Assembly (NCBI GenBank): GCA_002311635.1
Contig: DBZJ01000215.1
Coordinates: 485 to 38,424 of the forward strand
Direction: 5' to 3'
Origin: Syntrophaceae bacterium UBA1163
GTDB taxonomy: Bacteria > Desulfobacterota > BSN033 > UBA1163
DNA: 37,940 bases
In this document: in pieces, positions 1 to 9,778 of the stretch
How the letters are laid out: the number at the start of each line of letters is the position of its first letter
Position numbering within the stretch: the first letter of the stretch is position 1
Notes under the pieces: model-generated
What the model saw: only the letters and a program-made list of their open reading frames with translations
Database searches by the model: none
Told to the model about the DNA's origin: nothing
Program-made: the position numbers and the translations under genes

Positions 1-537
1 GCGATCGGGAAAAAAGGGCAGAACGTCCGGTTAGCGTCCAAGTTGACGGGCTGGAAAATCGACATCAAGAGCGAATCGAGGATGGAGAAGATCTCCGGTG
101 AAATTCTCGAAAAGTTCAGCGGCCTTCCTTATGTCGGAGATGTGGCGAGCCGTATCCTGTATAACGAAGGCTTCCGATCGATTAAGGAGTTGGCCGAGGT
201 TGATCCGGAAGAGCTCGCCAAGGTCTTGGGGATTGAAAAGGAAAAGGCTGCAGAGATTGTCGAAGGGGCGGTTCAGTTGTCGAAAGAGGGGGGAGGGACA
301 GCGGTAGCCCTAGAGACCCCTCCGACAGCAGGCGATCCTGCCTCCGACCCGGTGGACCGGTTGGAGGGGGTAGGAGAAAAGACAGCTCAGCTGTTGCAAG
401 AGAATGGATTTAAAATCGTTCGTGACATTTTGGAAGCGAGTAGCGAAAAGCTCTCCGCCATTCCAGGGATTGGGATCAAGAAGGCGGAGAAATTGATCCA
501 GTCCGCAAAACAGTATATCGAAGGAAAGAAGATATGA
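1..537 (+). CDS. nusA: Transcription termination/antitermination factor NusA, C-terminal part (5' end outside window)
   Basis: The frame is open from base 1 and starts inside the last KH RNA-binding domain ([18 protein letters not shown], residues 1-18 of the fragment), so the gene begins upstream of the window. Two helix-hairpin-helix units follow, at about residues 50-95 and 120-175. The second contains [12 protein letters not shown] and [13 protein letters not shown], typical of the acidic-repeat/HhH tail of longer NusA proteins. NusA binds RNA polymerase and nascent RNA and modulates pausing, termination and antitermination. The stop overlaps the next start as ATGA (534-537), which fits translational coupling with ylxR and infB in the classic nusA-ylxR-infB operon. 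Confidence 0.96.
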   Translation, partial: AIGKKGQNVRLASKLTGWKIDIKSESRMEKISGEILEKFSGLPYVGDVASRILYNEGFRSIKELAEVDPEELAKVLGIEKEKAAEIVEGAVQLSKEGGGTAVALETPPTAGDPASDPVDRLEGVGEKTAQLLQENGFKIVRDILEASSEKLSAIPGIGIKKAEKLIQSAKQYIEGKKI

Positions 538-815
538 GCGGGGCAGGACATATTCCCGTCCGCACTTGTGTGGGATGCCGACGAAAAAGAAAGAAGGAAG
601 AAATGATTTGGCTGATCCAGCGTCCAGAAGGAGTGATGGTTGTGGACCCGAAGAAGCCCCATCAAGGCCGAGGACTTTATCTCTGTCCAGATCATAAATG
701 TTTGAACATGGCAAAGAAAAAGAACAGAGGGATCGCATTTTTGGAGACGACAGATTTCCGACGTCCTTCGGTAAAGGGTTCTCTTACACAGGAGGTAGGA
801 AATGGCAAAGAGTAA
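534..815 (+). CDS. ylxR: YlxR family RNA-binding protein (DUF448)
   Basis: This 93-aa basic protein has the family signature [10 protein letters not shown] near the N terminus (C12, C15) and GRGLYLCP (C51) with a further cysteine at 56. The family is a small nucleic-acid-binding fold encoded between nusA and infB in most bacteria. Some members have been linked to RNase P or transcriptional regulation, but the role is not settled. It overlaps nusA by 4 nt and infB by 14 nt, so the three are probably translated together. Family and position are certain; molecular function is not. Confidence 0.93.
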   Translation: MSGAGHIPVRTCVGCRRKRKKEEMIWLIQRPEGVMVVDPKKPHQGRGLYLCPDHKCLNMAKKKNRGIAFLETTDFRRPSVKGSLTQEVGNGKE

Positions 816-3387
816 GGTCCTCGATCTTGCAAGGGAAGTCGGGATGGAGGATGATAAACTGCTTCTCAAACTGAAACGCCTCGGGGTGAAGGTCCGGGAT
901 AAGAAGCCTACGGAACCCGAGAAAAAGGTCTCTTTATCGGATGAGAAAATCATCGAGAGAGATTCTGAGAAGGAAGTCGTTGAGAAGCGCGTCAAACCTA
1001 CCGTGATTCGGAGAAGAGCAAGAACCCTGGAGGTCAAAGCGGAGCCCGCATCGCCTCCGTTGAATGTTGCGGAACCCGAGGTTGTAAAAGAAAAAATTCC
1101 AGAGGCAAGAGCGAAAGAAATTGCCGGAATCGAGTTGGAGACCCCGAAGAGGGCAGCAGAGCGAAAAGAGCTGGGGAAAGAGCCCCCAAGAGGAAGGAAG
1201 AAGGAGGAGGCGACTGAGCAACCGGCGGCATCTGTTGACGCAAAGGCTGCAGTAAGAGAGGCGGCGCCATCCAAACCCGCTGAGGCACTACCCTCCGGTG
1301 TATCACTTAAGGAGGTCAAAGAGAAAACCGGCCACGAGAAAGAGGCCGAGGAAGCTAAACCGAAGGAAGCCCCTGTTAAAAGAGGCGAGGTGAAGGTCTT
1401 AGAGAAAGAAGAATTATTGGAGAGAGAAAGACTGGCTGCCCTCGCGAAGAAGAAGGGTTTTGTGAAGAAGAGGAAGAGAATTGAGGAAAGGATGCTGGGA
1501 GAGGACGAGGTCGAAGAGGGAAAGGGAGAGGGGAAGGAAGCGGAGGTCGTCACCTTCAGACCCTTCCGTCCCATGAAAAAGAAGGTGGTCTTAAAGACGT
1601 CCAAGAAGACAGAGGTAACGGTTCCCAAACCGATTAAGAGAATCATTCGAATCACCGAGGTCATCGCTGTTGGGGATCTTGCAAAGAGGATGGGCGTCAA
1701 AGGCGGGGAATTGATTAAGAAGTTGATGGAAATGGGCGTTCTGGTCAATATCAACCAGCCCATCGATGCGGATGTCGCCTCTCTGGTGGCCGGTGAATTT
1801 GGCTACGAGGTGGAGAGAGTCTCTTTAGAGCGACAGGAGCTGCTGGAAAGAAGAGAAGACCTCCCCGAACAGCTGAAACCCAGACCCCCGGTGGTGACGA
1901 TCATGGGCCACGTGGATCATGGAAAGACCATGCTTCTGGATGCGATCAGGAAGACGAATGTCGTCGGGGGGGAGGCGGGAGGCATTACCCAGCACATTGG
2001 AGCCTACGATGTCAACCTGGAAAATGGGCATGTGGTCTTTATCGACACTCCCGGCCACGAAGCCTTCACTGCCATGAGGGCAAGAGGAGCTCAGGTGACG
2101 GACATCGTCGTTCTCGTAGTCGCTGCGGATGACGGGATGATGCCGCAGACGAAAGAAGCGATCGACCATGCTCGAGCGGCCAAGGTTCCCATCGTGGTCG
2201 CCATTAACAAGATCGACAAACCGACCGCCAACTCGGAAAAGGTGAAGAAAGACCTTTCGGAATATGGACTCGTCCCCGAACAGTGGGGAGGAACTACCTT
2301 GTTTGCTGAAGTTTCGGCCAAACAGAAGACCGGAATCAAGGAGTTGCTGGATTTGATCCTTCTTCAGGCAGAGGTGCTGGAGTTAAGAGCCAATCCGGAT
2401 AAATCTGCTCGAGGGGTCATCATTGAGTCCAAATTGGACAAGGGGAGGGGGCCTGTGGCCACCCTTCTGGTTCAAGAGGGAACCCTGAATACGGGAGATG
2501 CCTTTATCGCAGGCTCCCACTACGGCAGGGTCAGAGCCATGCTAAACGACAAGGGGCAGAAGATAGGGGAGGCGCCTCCCTCTATCCCTGTGGAAGTGGT
2601 GGGTTTTACCGATGTTCCCGAGGCGGGAGAGCCGTTCATTGTCGTTTCTGAAGAGAGGATGGCCAAGCAGATCAGTCTCTACCGGCAGGAAAAGATTCGC
2701 GCGAAGGAACTTTCAAAGTTGAGCAAGGTGTCGCTCGAAGAACTTTATGATAAGATTAAAAAGGGGGAAGTGAAGGAGCTGAACGTCGTCATTAAGGCGG
2801 ATGTCCAGGGATCGATTGAGGCCGTAAAAGAGGCATTGAAGAAGTTCCCTACGGACCAGGTGAAAGTCAATGTCCTTCACGACGCGGTCGGCGGCATCAC
2901 AGAGACGGATGTGAATTTAGCATCGGCCTCCAATGCGATCATTATTGGGTTTAATGTGAGGGCGGGTGTGAAAGCCCAGTCCCTGGCCGAGGAAGAGCAC
3001 GTGGACGTCCGGACTTATTCCATCATCTACGATGCGATCACCGATATTAAGAACGCCTTGGAAGGATTACTGGAACCCACTTACAAGGAGCATGTCCTCG
3101 GAAGGGCGCAAGTGATAGAGGTTTTCAATATCCGAAAAGTGGGAACCGTTGCAGGCAGTCTCGTGGTCGACGGCAAAGTGGTCCGAGGATCTCATGCGAG
3201 ACTGCTGAGGGACAATGTCGTCGTCTACGACGGCCGGATCTCCTCGCTGAGGCGATTCAAAGATGACATGAAGGACTGCAGCCAGGGGCTCGAGTGCGGG
3301 ATCGGCATCGAAAATTTCAATGATATCAAACTCGGGGATGTCATTGAGTCCTATGAGGTTGAAGAAGTTCAAACCCGGCTGGCATAA
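802..3387 (+). CDS. infB: Translation initiation factor IF-2
   Basis: An 861-aa GTPase that brings initiator tRNA to the 30S subunit and promotes subunit joining. An IF2_N module lies at residues 1-45. A long Lys/Glu-rich, low-complexity linker spans about 45-240. A second IF2_N-type module (about 275-345) precedes the G domain: G1 GHVDHGKT near 368, G3 DTPGHE near 414, G4 NKID near 468 and SAK near 503. Domains II, III and the C-terminal tRNA-binding domain follow to the end. An AGGAGG Shine-Dalgarno inside ylxR (790-795) supports the ATG at 802. All GTPase motifs are intact and the length is normal for the family. Confidence 0.98.
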   Translation: MAKSKVLDLAREVGMEDDKLLLKLKRLGVKVRDKKPTEPEKKVSLSDEKIIERDSEKEVVEKRVKPTVIRRRARTLEVKAEPASPPLNVAEPEVVKEKIPEARAKEIAGIELETPKRAAERKELGKEPPRGRKKEEATEQPAASVDAKAAVREAAPSKPAEALPSGVSLKEVKEKTGHEKEAEEAKPKEAPVKRGEVKVLEKEELLERERLAALAKKKGFVKKRKRIEERMLGEDEVEEGKGEGKEAEVVTFRPFRPMKKKVVLKTSKKTEVTVPKPIKRIIRITEVIAVGDLAKRMGVKGGELIKKLMEMGVLVNINQPIDADVASLVAGEFGYEVERVSLERQELLERREDLPEQLKPRPPVVTIMGHVDHGKTMLLDAIRKTNVVGGEAGGITQHIGAYDVNLENGHVVFIDTPGHEAFTAMRARGAQVTDIVVLVVAADDGMMPQTKEAIDHARAAKVPIVVAINKIDKPTANSEKVKKDLSEYGLVPEQWGGTTLFAEVSAKQKTGIKELLDLILLQAEVLELRANPDKSARGVIIESKLDKGRGPVATLLVQEGTLNTGDAFIAGSHYGRVRAMLNDKGQKIGEAPPSIPVEVVGFTDVPEAGEPFIVVSEERMAKQISLYRQEKIRAKELSKLSKVSLEELYDKIKKGEVKELNVVIKADVQGSIEAVKEALKKFPTDQVKVNVLHDAVGGITETDVNLASASNAIIIGFNVRAGVKAQSLAEEEHVDVRTYSIIYDAITDIKNALEGLLEPTYKEHVLGRAQVIEVFNIRKVGTVAGSLVVDGKVVRGSHARLLRDNVVVYDGRISSLRRFKDDMKDCSQGLECGIGIENFNDIKLGDVIESYEVEEVQTRLA

Positions 3388-3390
3388 GGC

Positions 3391-3525
3391 TTGACTCTAA
3401 ACACTAAATTCAAGACAGGTCCAAAATCAAAAAGTCAAACGGTTATAGGGCTCTGAGTTTTCCGTTTTAGAAATTTGAGTTTAATTAGAGTTTAAGGTTT
3501 CGAGTTTAGGGTTTAGGATTTTTTT
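3391..3525. repeat. Degenerate heptad array, inverted halves (locus A), infB/DUF503 junction
   Basis: The 147-nt gap after infB is built of short words about 7 nt apart. The left half has ACTCTAA, ACACTAA and ATTCAAG. The right half (from about 3455) has GAGTTTA, AGGTTTC, GAGTTTA, GGGTTTA. The right-half words are approximately the reverse complement of the left-half words. It ends only a few bases before the next gene and leaves no visible Shine-Dalgarno. The register is looser than at 10681 or 21290. No promoter or terminator could be recognised. Confidence 0.6.
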
Positions 3526-3534
3526 GATGAGTCT

Positions 3535-3831
3535 GTGGCTCAGATGGTAATTGGGATTTGCCAGCTCGACCTTCGAATTCCGGAAAATCATTCTTTAAAG
3601 GGAAAGCGGCATGTGCTCCGGAAATTGATCGATCGGGTGAAACATCGGTTTAACGTATCGATTTCAGAGGTCGGAGATAATGATCTTTGGCAGCGGGCAC
3701 AGATTGGCTTTTGCACGGTCGGCAATGATCGGCGACATATCAATTCAAGCTTGGATAAAGTGGTTCACTTTATCGACGAAATGAACCTTGTTGAAATGGT
3801 GCATTCGGAAATTGAAATCATTACGGTGTAA
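3535..3831 (+). CDS. DUF503 family protein (YlxP-like)
   Basis: A 98-aa protein with the DUF503 pattern: MVIGICQLDLRIP at the start, then HSLKGKRHVLRKLIDRVK, and a C-terminal half ending VHSEIEII. These proteins form a small ferredoxin-like fold and are usually encoded between infB and rbfA, as here; the B. subtilis homologue is YlxP. A role in ribosome or translation biology is inferred from this synteny, not shown. The frame opens with GTG at 3535, but homologues normally start at MVIG, so ATG 3544 is an equally good or better start. Neither has a clear ribosome binding site because a heptad repeat array precedes the gene. Confidence 0.9.
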   Translation: MAQMVIGICQLDLRIPENHSLKGKRHVLRKLIDRVKHRFNVSISEVGDNDLWQRAQIGFCTVGNDRRHINSSLDKVVHFIDEMNLVEMVHSEIEIITV

Positions 3832-3840
3832 CGGAGTCGA

Positions 3841-4212
3841 ATGGAAGGAAAACGTTCTGAAAAAGTGGCGGATTTGATCCAAAAGGAAATCTCTCAAATG
3901 CTGGCGAAATCGGTCAAAGATCCTCGTATTGGCTTTGTCACGATCACAAGGGTGACTGTTTCTGAAGATTGCCGGTTTGCGAGAGTCTATTATAGTGTAG
4001 CGGGGACCCAGGCAGAGAGGGAGAGCTCCATGAAGGGTCTGGAGAGCGCCAAAGGATATGTCCGGAAGGAACTGGGTCGCCGTATCCGACTGAGATACAC
4101 GCCGGACATTATGTTTCAATTCGATCCTTCCATTGAGTATGCGATTCATATGGAGGAGTTGATCCAGAGCCTCCATCAGGAAAAGGAGGACCATGGGGAA
4201 GAAGGGGATTGA
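3841..4212 (+). CDS. rbfA: 30S ribosome-binding factor RbfA
   Basis: A 123-aa single KH-like-domain protein that matures the 5' end region of 16S rRNA on the 30S subunit. The family features are visible: R(S)EKVADLIQKEISQML at the N terminus, DPRIGFVTITRVTVSEDCRFARVYYSV in the middle, and the RIRLRYTPDIMFQFD strand near residue 90. The gene begins 9 nt after the DUF503 stop and overlaps truB by 20 nt. The DUF503-rbfA-truB order is the conserved one. Length and motifs are normal. Confidence 0.96.
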   Translation: MEGKRSEKVADLIQKEISQMLAKSVKDPRIGFVTITRVTVSEDCRFARVYYSVAGTQAERESSMKGLESAKGYVRKELGRRIRLRYTPDIMFQFDPSIEYAIHMEELIQSLHQEKEDHGEEGD

Positions 4213-5149
4213 CGGTCTCCTCATCGTGGATAAGCCTGACGGGATCACCTCCCTCGATGTGGTCAGGGAAATCAAGCATCGATTTGGGGTGGAGAGGGCA
4301 GGTCACATCGGAACCCTCGATCCTTTTGCCACGGGTGTTCTGCCCGTCGCTATGAACGAGGGGACCAAACTGGTTCCTTTTTTGGAGGGGGGTCCAAAAG
4401 ACTACCAGGTAACGCTCCGATTAGGGGAGGAGACAGCCACCGACGATTGGACCGGCCAAGTGGTCATGCGACAGGAATGGGAGGGACTCGTCCCCGGGGA
4501 GATTACGGCTCTTATCCACACCTTTCGCGGAAAGATACTTCAGACTCCTCCTATGTTTTCAGCCGTCAAAATGCAAGGGAAACCTCTTTACCGGTTAGCG
4601 AGAAAGGGGATCGAGGTCGAGCGAAAAGAGAGAGAAGTAGAGATTTACCGGATTCAAATGGAAGAGGTTGACCTGCCTCTTGTGCGTTTCAACGTTTCCT
4701 GCTCGAAGGGGACTTACATCCGCGCGCTGGGGAGAGACATCGGAAGGAAGTTAGGATGCGGGGCTCACGTCCTCCGTCTGAGAAGGGTGCGAAGCGGGCC
4801 TTTCACTCTGGAACAAGCGATTTCCTGGGAGAGGTTGACAAATCTCTCCACGGCCGATGCCCTTCATCCTTGGCTGATTTCCTTGCGTGCGGCCTTGCCC
4901 GATCTGCCCGAGGTGATCGGGGACGAACGATTGGTCAAGAAGGTGCGCTTCGGAAAGGAGATGATAGTCCAGGATCTATCTCCGCAGTCCCTTCCAACCT
5001 TCGAAAGAGGGGAGTGGCTCAAGATGTCTTCTCTGAAGGAGGGGTTGGTGGCGATCTTAAGATCAGAAGTGAAAGGATCGGATATCCCGCGGGCAGATCC
5101 GGAACGGGTAGCCCTTCGTCCGTTAAGGGTATTCCGGCCCCAGGAGTGA
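4193..5149 (+). CDS. truB: tRNA pseudouridine(55) synthase TruB
   Basis: A 318-aa enzyme that isomerises U55 in the T-loop of tRNAs. The start [20 protein letters not shown] matches motif I of the family. Catalytic motif II is [15 protein letters not shown] with the nucleophilic Asp at about residue 43. [14 protein letters not shown] near 175 is the conserved substrate-binding segment. The C-terminal region (about 240-318) is the PUA-like extension. An AAGGAGGA sequence inside rbfA (4182-4189) serves as ribosome binding site for ATG 4193. It overlaps rbfA by 20 nt. Confidence 0.97.
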   Translation: MGKKGIDGLLIVDKPDGITSLDVVREIKHRFGVERAGHIGTLDPFATGVLPVAMNEGTKLVPFLEGGPKDYQVTLRLGEETATDDWTGQVVMRQEWEGLVPGEITALIHTFRGKILQTPPMFSAVKMQGKPLYRLARKGIEVERKEREVEIYRIQMEEVDLPLVRFNVSCSKGTYIRALGRDIGRKLGCGAHVLRLRRVRSGPFTLEQAISWERLTNLSTADALHPWLISLRAALPDLPEVIGDERLVKKVRFGKEMIVQDLSPQSLPTFERGEWLKMSSLKEGLVAILRSEVKGSDIPRADPERVALRPLRVFRPQE

Positions 5150-5192
5150 TATTCTACAAGCAATCGCGGTTACTCTAATAAGGAGGAATTTC

Positions 5193-5462
5193 ATGACACT
5201 CGTTCAGGAGAAGAAAAAAGAGATCATCGAACAGTTCAAGAGCCACGAGCGGGACACGGGTTCTCCAGAAGTTCAGATCGCTCTTCTCAGCGAAAGGATT
5301 CGATACTTGACGGACCATTTTAAGGTACACAAGCGAGACCATCACTCCCGCAGGGGTCTTCTCAAATTGGTCGGGCAGCGGCGGAGGCTGCTCAATTATC
5401 TAAAGGAAAATAAAGTAGATCGATATCGAACGGTCATCGATAGGTTGGGTCTGCGGAAATAG
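5193..5462 (+). CDS. rpsO: 30S ribosomal protein S15
   Basis: An 89-aa protein of the usual S15 size. The family signature is [19 protein letters not shown], followed by [12 protein letters not shown] and RRRLLNYL. It binds 16S rRNA at the helix 20/22 junction and the platform of the 30S subunit. A strong AAGGAGG at 5181-5187 precedes the ATG. The 43-nt gap to truB is too short to judge whether the autoregulatory mRNA structures known from other bacteria are present. The rpsO-pnp pairing is conserved in many bacteria. Confidence 0.98.
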   Translation: MTLVQEKKKEIIEQFKSHERDTGSPEVQIALLSERIRYLTDHFKVHKRDHHSRRGLLKLVGQRRRLLNYLKENKVDRYRTVIDRLGLRK

Positions 5463-5501
5463 TACAATACGCTCTAAGTGAAAAGGAGTAAAGAGATTCC
5501 T

Positions 5502-7625
5502 ATGAGTTCGAAACGACAGATCGATTTTGGAGGAAGGCCTTTTTCCATCGAAACCGGAAAAGTGGCAAAACAGGCAAATGGTTCGGTGATGGTTCAATAT
5601 GGAGAGACGGTCGTCCTGGTGACGGCGGTGGCATCCGAAAAGAAGCGAGAAGGCCTCGATTTCATCCCCCTCACGGTGAACTATTTGGAAATGACGTATG
5701 CCGCCGGCAGGATCCCGGGGGGCTTCTTTAAAAGGGAAGGGAGACCCACCGACCGTGAAACTCTGATCTCGCGTTTTATTGACCGACCCCTGAGGCCTCT
5801 TTTCCCGAAAGGGTTTCAAAATGAGGTCCAGATCATCGCTACCGTTCTTTCTGCCGACTTAGACAATGATCCTTCCATCTTGGGAATGATCGGAGCCTCC
5901 GGCGCGCTCTCTCTCTCCGATATCCCCTTTGACGGTCCAATTGCGGGAGCGAAAGTGGGCCGGATTGACGGAGAGTTCGTCCTCAACCCCACTCACGAAG
6001 AATTGGAGATGAGCGATATCGATCTCTTTGTGGCGGGAAGTGAGAATGCGATCATTATGGTCGAAGGAAGCGCAAAGGAGGTCAAGGAAGAGGAGATCCT
6101 GGAGGCGATTTTATTCGGGCATCGATCCTTGAAGCCGGTCATTGCTCTCCAGGAAGAGATGAAATCGGCCGCGGGGGTGACCCTCCGGAAGTTTGAGCTC
6201 CGAAGGCCGGAAACGACCCTTTACGAGAAGGTAAGCGCTGTCGCTCAAGAGAAGCTGAAAGAGACCGTTCAGATTACAGAGAAAGGGAAGCGAAGAGAAG
6301 GGTTGGAAAACATCCTTCAGTCGACCTTTCAGGAGCTCGGGGCCGAAGACGAACCTTCACAGCAGATGGCCAGGGTCGCCTTCGAAGAGGTCTATCGCAA
6401 ACTGGTGAGAAAATTGATTTTGGAAAAGAAGCAGAGAATCGACGGAAGAGGGCTCTCGGAAATTCGCCCCATTACCTGCGAGGCAGGAATCCTCCCCAGA
6501 ACGCACGGCTCCGCCCTTTTCACACGTGGAGAAACTCAGGTGCTGGCAGTGGTTACTTTCGGAACCTCTGAGGACGAGCAGAAGATTAATTCCCTGACCG
6601 GAGAAACTTACAAGTCCTTTATGCTGCACTACAATTTTCCTCCTTTCTCTACTGGAGAGGTCTCCCCGTTGAGGTCGCCCAGCCGGAGGGAAATTGGACA
6701 CGGTGCCCTGGCCGAAAGAGCCATCTTGCCCGTTCTTCCTTCTAACGAAAATTTCCCCTATACCATCCGAATCGTCTCGGAGGTGCTGGAATCAAACGGG
6801 TCGTCCTCCATGGCCACGGTGTGCGGATCAAGCCTCTCGCTTATGGACGCAGGGGTTCCGGTTAAGGCTCCCGTAGCCGGCATCGCCATGGGGCTTATCG
6901 TGGAAGAGGGAGAGAGTATTGTTCTCTCAGACATCCTCGGGGATGAAGACCATTTGGGGGATATGGATTTCAAGGTGGCGGGCACTTCCGAAGGGGTGAC
7001 AGCCATCCAGATGGATATCAAGGTTCGGGGCATCTCGAAAGAGATCATGAAAAAAGTTCTTGATCAGGCCAGGGAGGGCCGATTCCATATATTAAGTAAG
7101 ATGAACGAGACGATCTCAGAGCCCCGAAAAGATCTCTCGCGGCACGCGCCTCGGATCGTCAGCATCCAGGTGAAGCAGGAGAAGATTCGGGATGTCATCG
7201 GCCCGGGTGGGAAGAACATTCGAGCCATTGTCGACCAAACGGGTGTCAAGGTGGACGTAGAGGATTCGGGATTGGTGAAGCTGGCCTCTCCGAATTACGA
7301 GTCCATCGAGAAGGCCATCTACATGATCAAAAGGCTCACACAGGAGGTCGAGGTGGGCGCTCTTTATAACGGGAAGGTTGTGCGGATTCTGGGGTTTGGC
7401 GCGATTGTCGAACTTTTTCCGGGAACCGACGGCCTTGTCCACATTTCCCAGCTGGCGGAGGGCCATGTGAAGGAGGTTTCGGATATCCTGAAAGAAGGGG
7501 ATGAGGTACTTGTCAAGGTGATCGATATCGACCCGCAGGGACGAATTCGTCTGAGTCGCAAGGCAGCCTTGAGAGAGACAAAGCAGAGTGCAGGGGAAAA
7601 GAGTAAAGAGGAGCGAAGGGAATAA
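5502..7625 (+). CDS. pnp: Polyribonucleotide nucleotidyltransferase (PNPase)
   Basis: A phosphorolytic 3'-5' exoribonuclease and degradosome component, 707 aa from this start. Two RNase PH domains occupy roughly 1-210 and 305-540, the second containing the active-site segment [10 protein letters not shown] near 483-495. The KH domain ([11 protein letters not shown], near 560) and the S1 domain (about 615-690, [21 protein letters not shown]) follow, with a charged tail. A GTG in frame at 5478 would add eight residues. ATG 5502 is preferred because GGAG at 5485-5488 lies upstream of it and homologues begin just before [11 protein letters not shown]. The spacer to 5502 is somewhat long (13 nt), so the start is not fully fixed. 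Confidence 0.96.
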   Translation: MSSKRQIDFGGRPFSIETGKVAKQANGSVMVQYGETVVLVTAVASEKKREGLDFIPLTVNYLEMTYAAGRIPGGFFKREGRPTDRETLISRFIDRPLRPLFPKGFQNEVQIIATVLSADLDNDPSILGMIGASGALSLSDIPFDGPIAGAKVGRIDGEFVLNPTHEELEMSDIDLFVAGSENAIIMVEGSAKEVKEEEILEAILFGHRSLKPVIALQEEMKSAAGVTLRKFELRRPETTLYEKVSAVAQEKLKETVQITEKGKRREGLENILQSTFQELGAEDEPSQQMARVAFEEVYRKLVRKLILEKKQRIDGRGLSEIRPITCEAGILPRTHGSALFTRGETQVLAVVTFGTSEDEQKINSLTGETYKSFMLHYNFPPFSTGEVSPLRSPSRREIGHGALAERAILPVLPSNENFPYTIRIVSEVLESNGSSSMATVCGSSLSLMDAGVPVKAPVAGIAMGLIVEEGESIVLSDILGDEDHLGDMDFKVAGTSEGVTAIQMDIKVRGISKEIMKKVLDQAREGRFHILSKMNETISEPRKDLSRHAPRIVSIQVKQEKIRDVIGPGGKNIRAIVDQTGVKVDVEDSGLVKLASPNYESIEKAIYMIKRLTQEVEVGALYNGKVVRILGFGAIVELFPGTDGLVHISQLAEGHVKEVSDILKEGDEVLVKVIDIDPQGRIRLSRKAALRETKQSAGEKSKEERRE

Positions 7626-7631
7626 GAAGGA

Positions 7632-8993
7632 ATGGAAGCCGACACGAAGAAGATACAAGCCTCCGTCAATCCGTCATGGATTGATACGGGTTCTGGCTAC
7701 CAGAAGACCACTCTCGATAATGGCATTCGAGTGATTACGGAAGAAATTCCTTATCTCAGGTCGGTGTCCATTGGCGTGTGGGTGATCACCGGGTCGAGAG
7801 ATGAACAACCCCATGAAAACGGAATCTGCCATTTTATTGAACACCTTCTCTTCAAAGGAACAGAAAAGAGGACGGCTTTTGAGATCGCCAAGGAGATCGA
7901 TTCCGTCGGCGGAACACTGAACGCCTTTACGGGCAGAGAGTACACCTGCTTTTACGCAAAGGTGATCGACAAGAACCTGGCTCTCGCCATCGATCTTCTT
8001 TCAGACATTTTTCTCCACTCCGTCATGGGTGGAAAGGATATCGAAAAGGAGAGGATGGTGATCCTCCAGGAGATCAAAATGGTCGAGGATACCCCTGACG
8101 ACTATATCCACGATCTTTTCAACCAGGCCTGCTGGCGAGACCACCCGTTGGGTTTTCCGATTTATGGGACATCAGAGCTTGTTCAATCCTTCGACCGGGA
8201 CAAACTTTATCATTTTTTTAAAGAGAACTACCCACCTGACCGGATTATCGTCTGCGCGGCCGGGAATCTAAAACACCAGGAGGTGGTTCACCAGATCGAT
8301 GCGACATTCGGTCAGATTCCAAAATCCGCTAAACCGACGGAAAGGAGCAAACCCGATCCCAACGCCGCGACCCATAGCTTGAAGCGCGACCTGGAGCAGG
8401 TTCACTTTTGCCTCGGCACTCGGGGGCTTCCGTACAACCATTCCCTCCGGTTCACCTCATACGTCTTGAACACGATTCTGGGCGGGGGAATGAGCTCAAG
8501 ACTTTTTCAAGAGATCCGTGAGAATCGCGGCCTGGCCTATTCCGTATACTCTTATCTTCCCACCTACATCGACACAGGGCTGGTGGTCGTTTATGCGGGG
8601 ACGAACGAGAGTTCTTTTCGGGAGGTCATCGAGCTGGTTCTCAAAGAGTTCGATCGCCTCAAGAACGAACCCTTAAAACACGAAGAATTAGAAACTGCAA
8701 AAGAGCAGTTGAAAGGAAACCTCCTTCTCAGCCTCGAGAGCTCTGACAATCTGATGACCCGCCTGGCGAAGAATGAGATCTATTTCAAGACCTACCTCCC
8801 TGTCGGAATGATCCTCAAAGGCATTGATCAGGTGGAGGAAGAAACCGTTCAACGTTTGGCGCGCGATATCTTCGACGAACGCTTTTTTTGCTTGACCGTC
8901 CTGGGCCCGATGAACGGGGATGATTTAGATCAGATCCGCTGGGAGGGCAAAAAGCGGAACCAACCTGCTCCGAAGGCGGGGACTCAACGATGA
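7632..8993 (+). CDS. M16 family zinc metallopeptidase (processing-peptidase-like)
   Basis: A 453-aa insulinase/mitochondrial-processing-peptidase-family protein. The inverted zinc motif HxxEH is present as HFIEH (H67, E70, H71), with the distal glutamate expected in the ERMVILQEI segment that follows. The second half (about 210-430, including GLAYSVYSYLPTYIDTG) is the inactive M16_C domain. The gene is routinely found between pnp and dut in deltaproteobacteria and related groups. The physiological substrate is unknown. It starts 6 nt after pnp with AGAAGG just upstream and overlaps dut by 4 nt. No signal peptide is evident, so it is probably cytoplasmic. Confidence 0.93.
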   Translation: MEADTKKIQASVNPSWIDTGSGYQKTTLDNGIRVITEEIPYLRSVSIGVWVITGSRDEQPHENGICHFIEHLLFKGTEKRTAFEIAKEIDSVGGTLNAFTGREYTCFYAKVIDKNLALAIDLLSDIFLHSVMGGKDIEKERMVILQEIKMVEDTPDDYIHDLFNQACWRDHPLGFPIYGTSELVQSFDRDKLYHFFKENYPPDRIIVCAAGNLKHQEVVHQIDATFGQIPKSAKPTERSKPDPNAATHSLKRDLEQVHFCLGTRGLPYNHSLRFTSYVLNTILGGGMSSRLFQEIRENRGLAYSVYSYLPTYIDTGLVVVYAGTNESSFREVIELVLKEFDRLKNEPLKHEELETAKEQLKGNLLLSLESSDNLMTRLAKNEIYFKTYLPVGMILKGIDQVEEETVQRLARDIFDERFFCLTVLGPMNGDDLDQIRWEGKKRNQPAPKAGTQR

Positions 8994-9430
8994 AAATCTA
9001 CTTCAAGCGTTTGAGAAAATCCCCTTGCGCGCCCCTCCCCCAGTACATGACCCCAGGTGCCTCAGGAATGGACCTCTTCGCCTCCCTCGAAAAGGAAATC
9101 ACCCTGGAACCAGGGGAGAGAAAAATCATTCCCACAGGGATTGCCGTAGCCATCCCCGAGGGGTACGAAGGCCAGGTCCGACCCCGCAGTGGGTTGGCCA
9201 TTCAGAATGGGATTGGGCTTGTCAACGGACCGGGAACGATCGACTCCGATTATCGCGGCGAGATCGGCGTCCTTCTGATCAATTTCGGAAAAGAGCCGTA
9301 TACCATCCGTCACGGGGAGAGAATCGCTCAGATGGTGATCTCTGAAGTTCATCGTGCGACCTTGGAAGAAGTGGATGACCTCCCGGCGACCCAGAGGCAG
9401 GGAGGGGGATTTGGTCACACAGGGCTCTAA
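8990..9430 (+). CDS. dut: Deoxyuridine 5'-triphosphate nucleotidohydrolase (dUTPase)
   Basis: A 146-aa homotrimeric dUTPase that converts dUTP to dUMP and PPi, keeping uracil out of DNA. All five motifs are present: ASGMDLFA (24-31), PRSGLA (65-70), GTIDSDYRGE (82-91, catalytic Asp at 85 and Tyr at 88), RIAQMV (111-116) and GGGFGHTG (138-145). Motif 5 has His where Ser is most common. The start overlaps the M16 stop as ATGA. It is the last gene of the operon, and the terminator begins 28 nt downstream. A uracil-DNA glycosylase lies about 6 kb away on the opposite strand. Confidence 0.97.
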   Translation: MKIYFKRLRKSPCAPLPQYMTPGASGMDLFASLEKEITLEPGERKIIPTGIAVAIPEGYEGQVRPRSGLAIQNGIGLVNGPGTIDSDYRGEIGVLLINFGKEPYTIRHGERIAQMVISEVHRATLEEVDDLPATQRQGGGFGHTGL

Positions 9431-9457
9431 GGGGAGAGTGCACACAATGATTTGAGC

Positions 9458-9492
9458 AAAAAAAGCAGAGGCAACCGTCACCTCTGCTTTTT
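9458..9492 (+). terminator. Rho-independent terminator after dut
   Basis: A perfect 12-bp stem (AAAAAGCAGAGG at 9460-9471 with CCTCTGCTTTTT at 9481-9492) closes a 9-nt loop and ends in a T-rich run. It sits 28 nt after the dut stop and closes the translation operon. The A-run on the 5' side could make it work in both directions, but no gene reads into it from the other strand nearby. Confidence 0.9.
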
Positions 9493-9778
9493 ATTTGGCT
9501 CCTGGAATACCAGGGAGATTGTATTGTCGTGGGAATAGGGGACCGGTGGCCAGCTTCGGAACCTTTAGAATTGCGGATTTTTGAAAGATATGGTTAGTTA
9601 TTCTTGCGATTGGAATGATGCCTTTATGAAATATATGCGTACTAACTTATACGATAATAGGTTCCGCTCTAAAGCTTCCTCAGCCGGCCGCCTGTCCCCC
9701 GACATCCCTGGATTCTCCAACAGAAAGGAATCATTTTCCCCGGGGGGGGGAATAGGTGAGGGCGATTAGGAAATAGGC
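9493..9778. other. Intergenic stretch between the dut terminator and xerD
   Basis: The stretch contains an AT-rich segment (about 9570-9665) that may hold the xerD promoter. GATAAT at 9653-9658 resembles a -10 box but lacks a convincing -35 at the right distance. There is a C4-G8 run just before the gene. A 62-codon TTG-initiated frame across it has no recognisable features and is not called. Nothing else was seen. Confidence 0.4.

Noticed and set aside
387..1763. 458-codon minus-strand frame opposite nusA, ylxR and infB
   Set aside because: It is antisense to certain genes, and its Ser/Phe-rich low-complexity composition is the complement of the Lys/Glu-rich IF-2 linker.
9581..9769. 62-codon TTG-initiated frame upstream of xerD
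   Set aside because: No ribosome binding site, no recognisable domain, and its end crosses a C4-G8 run; it is more likely promoter-region sequence.
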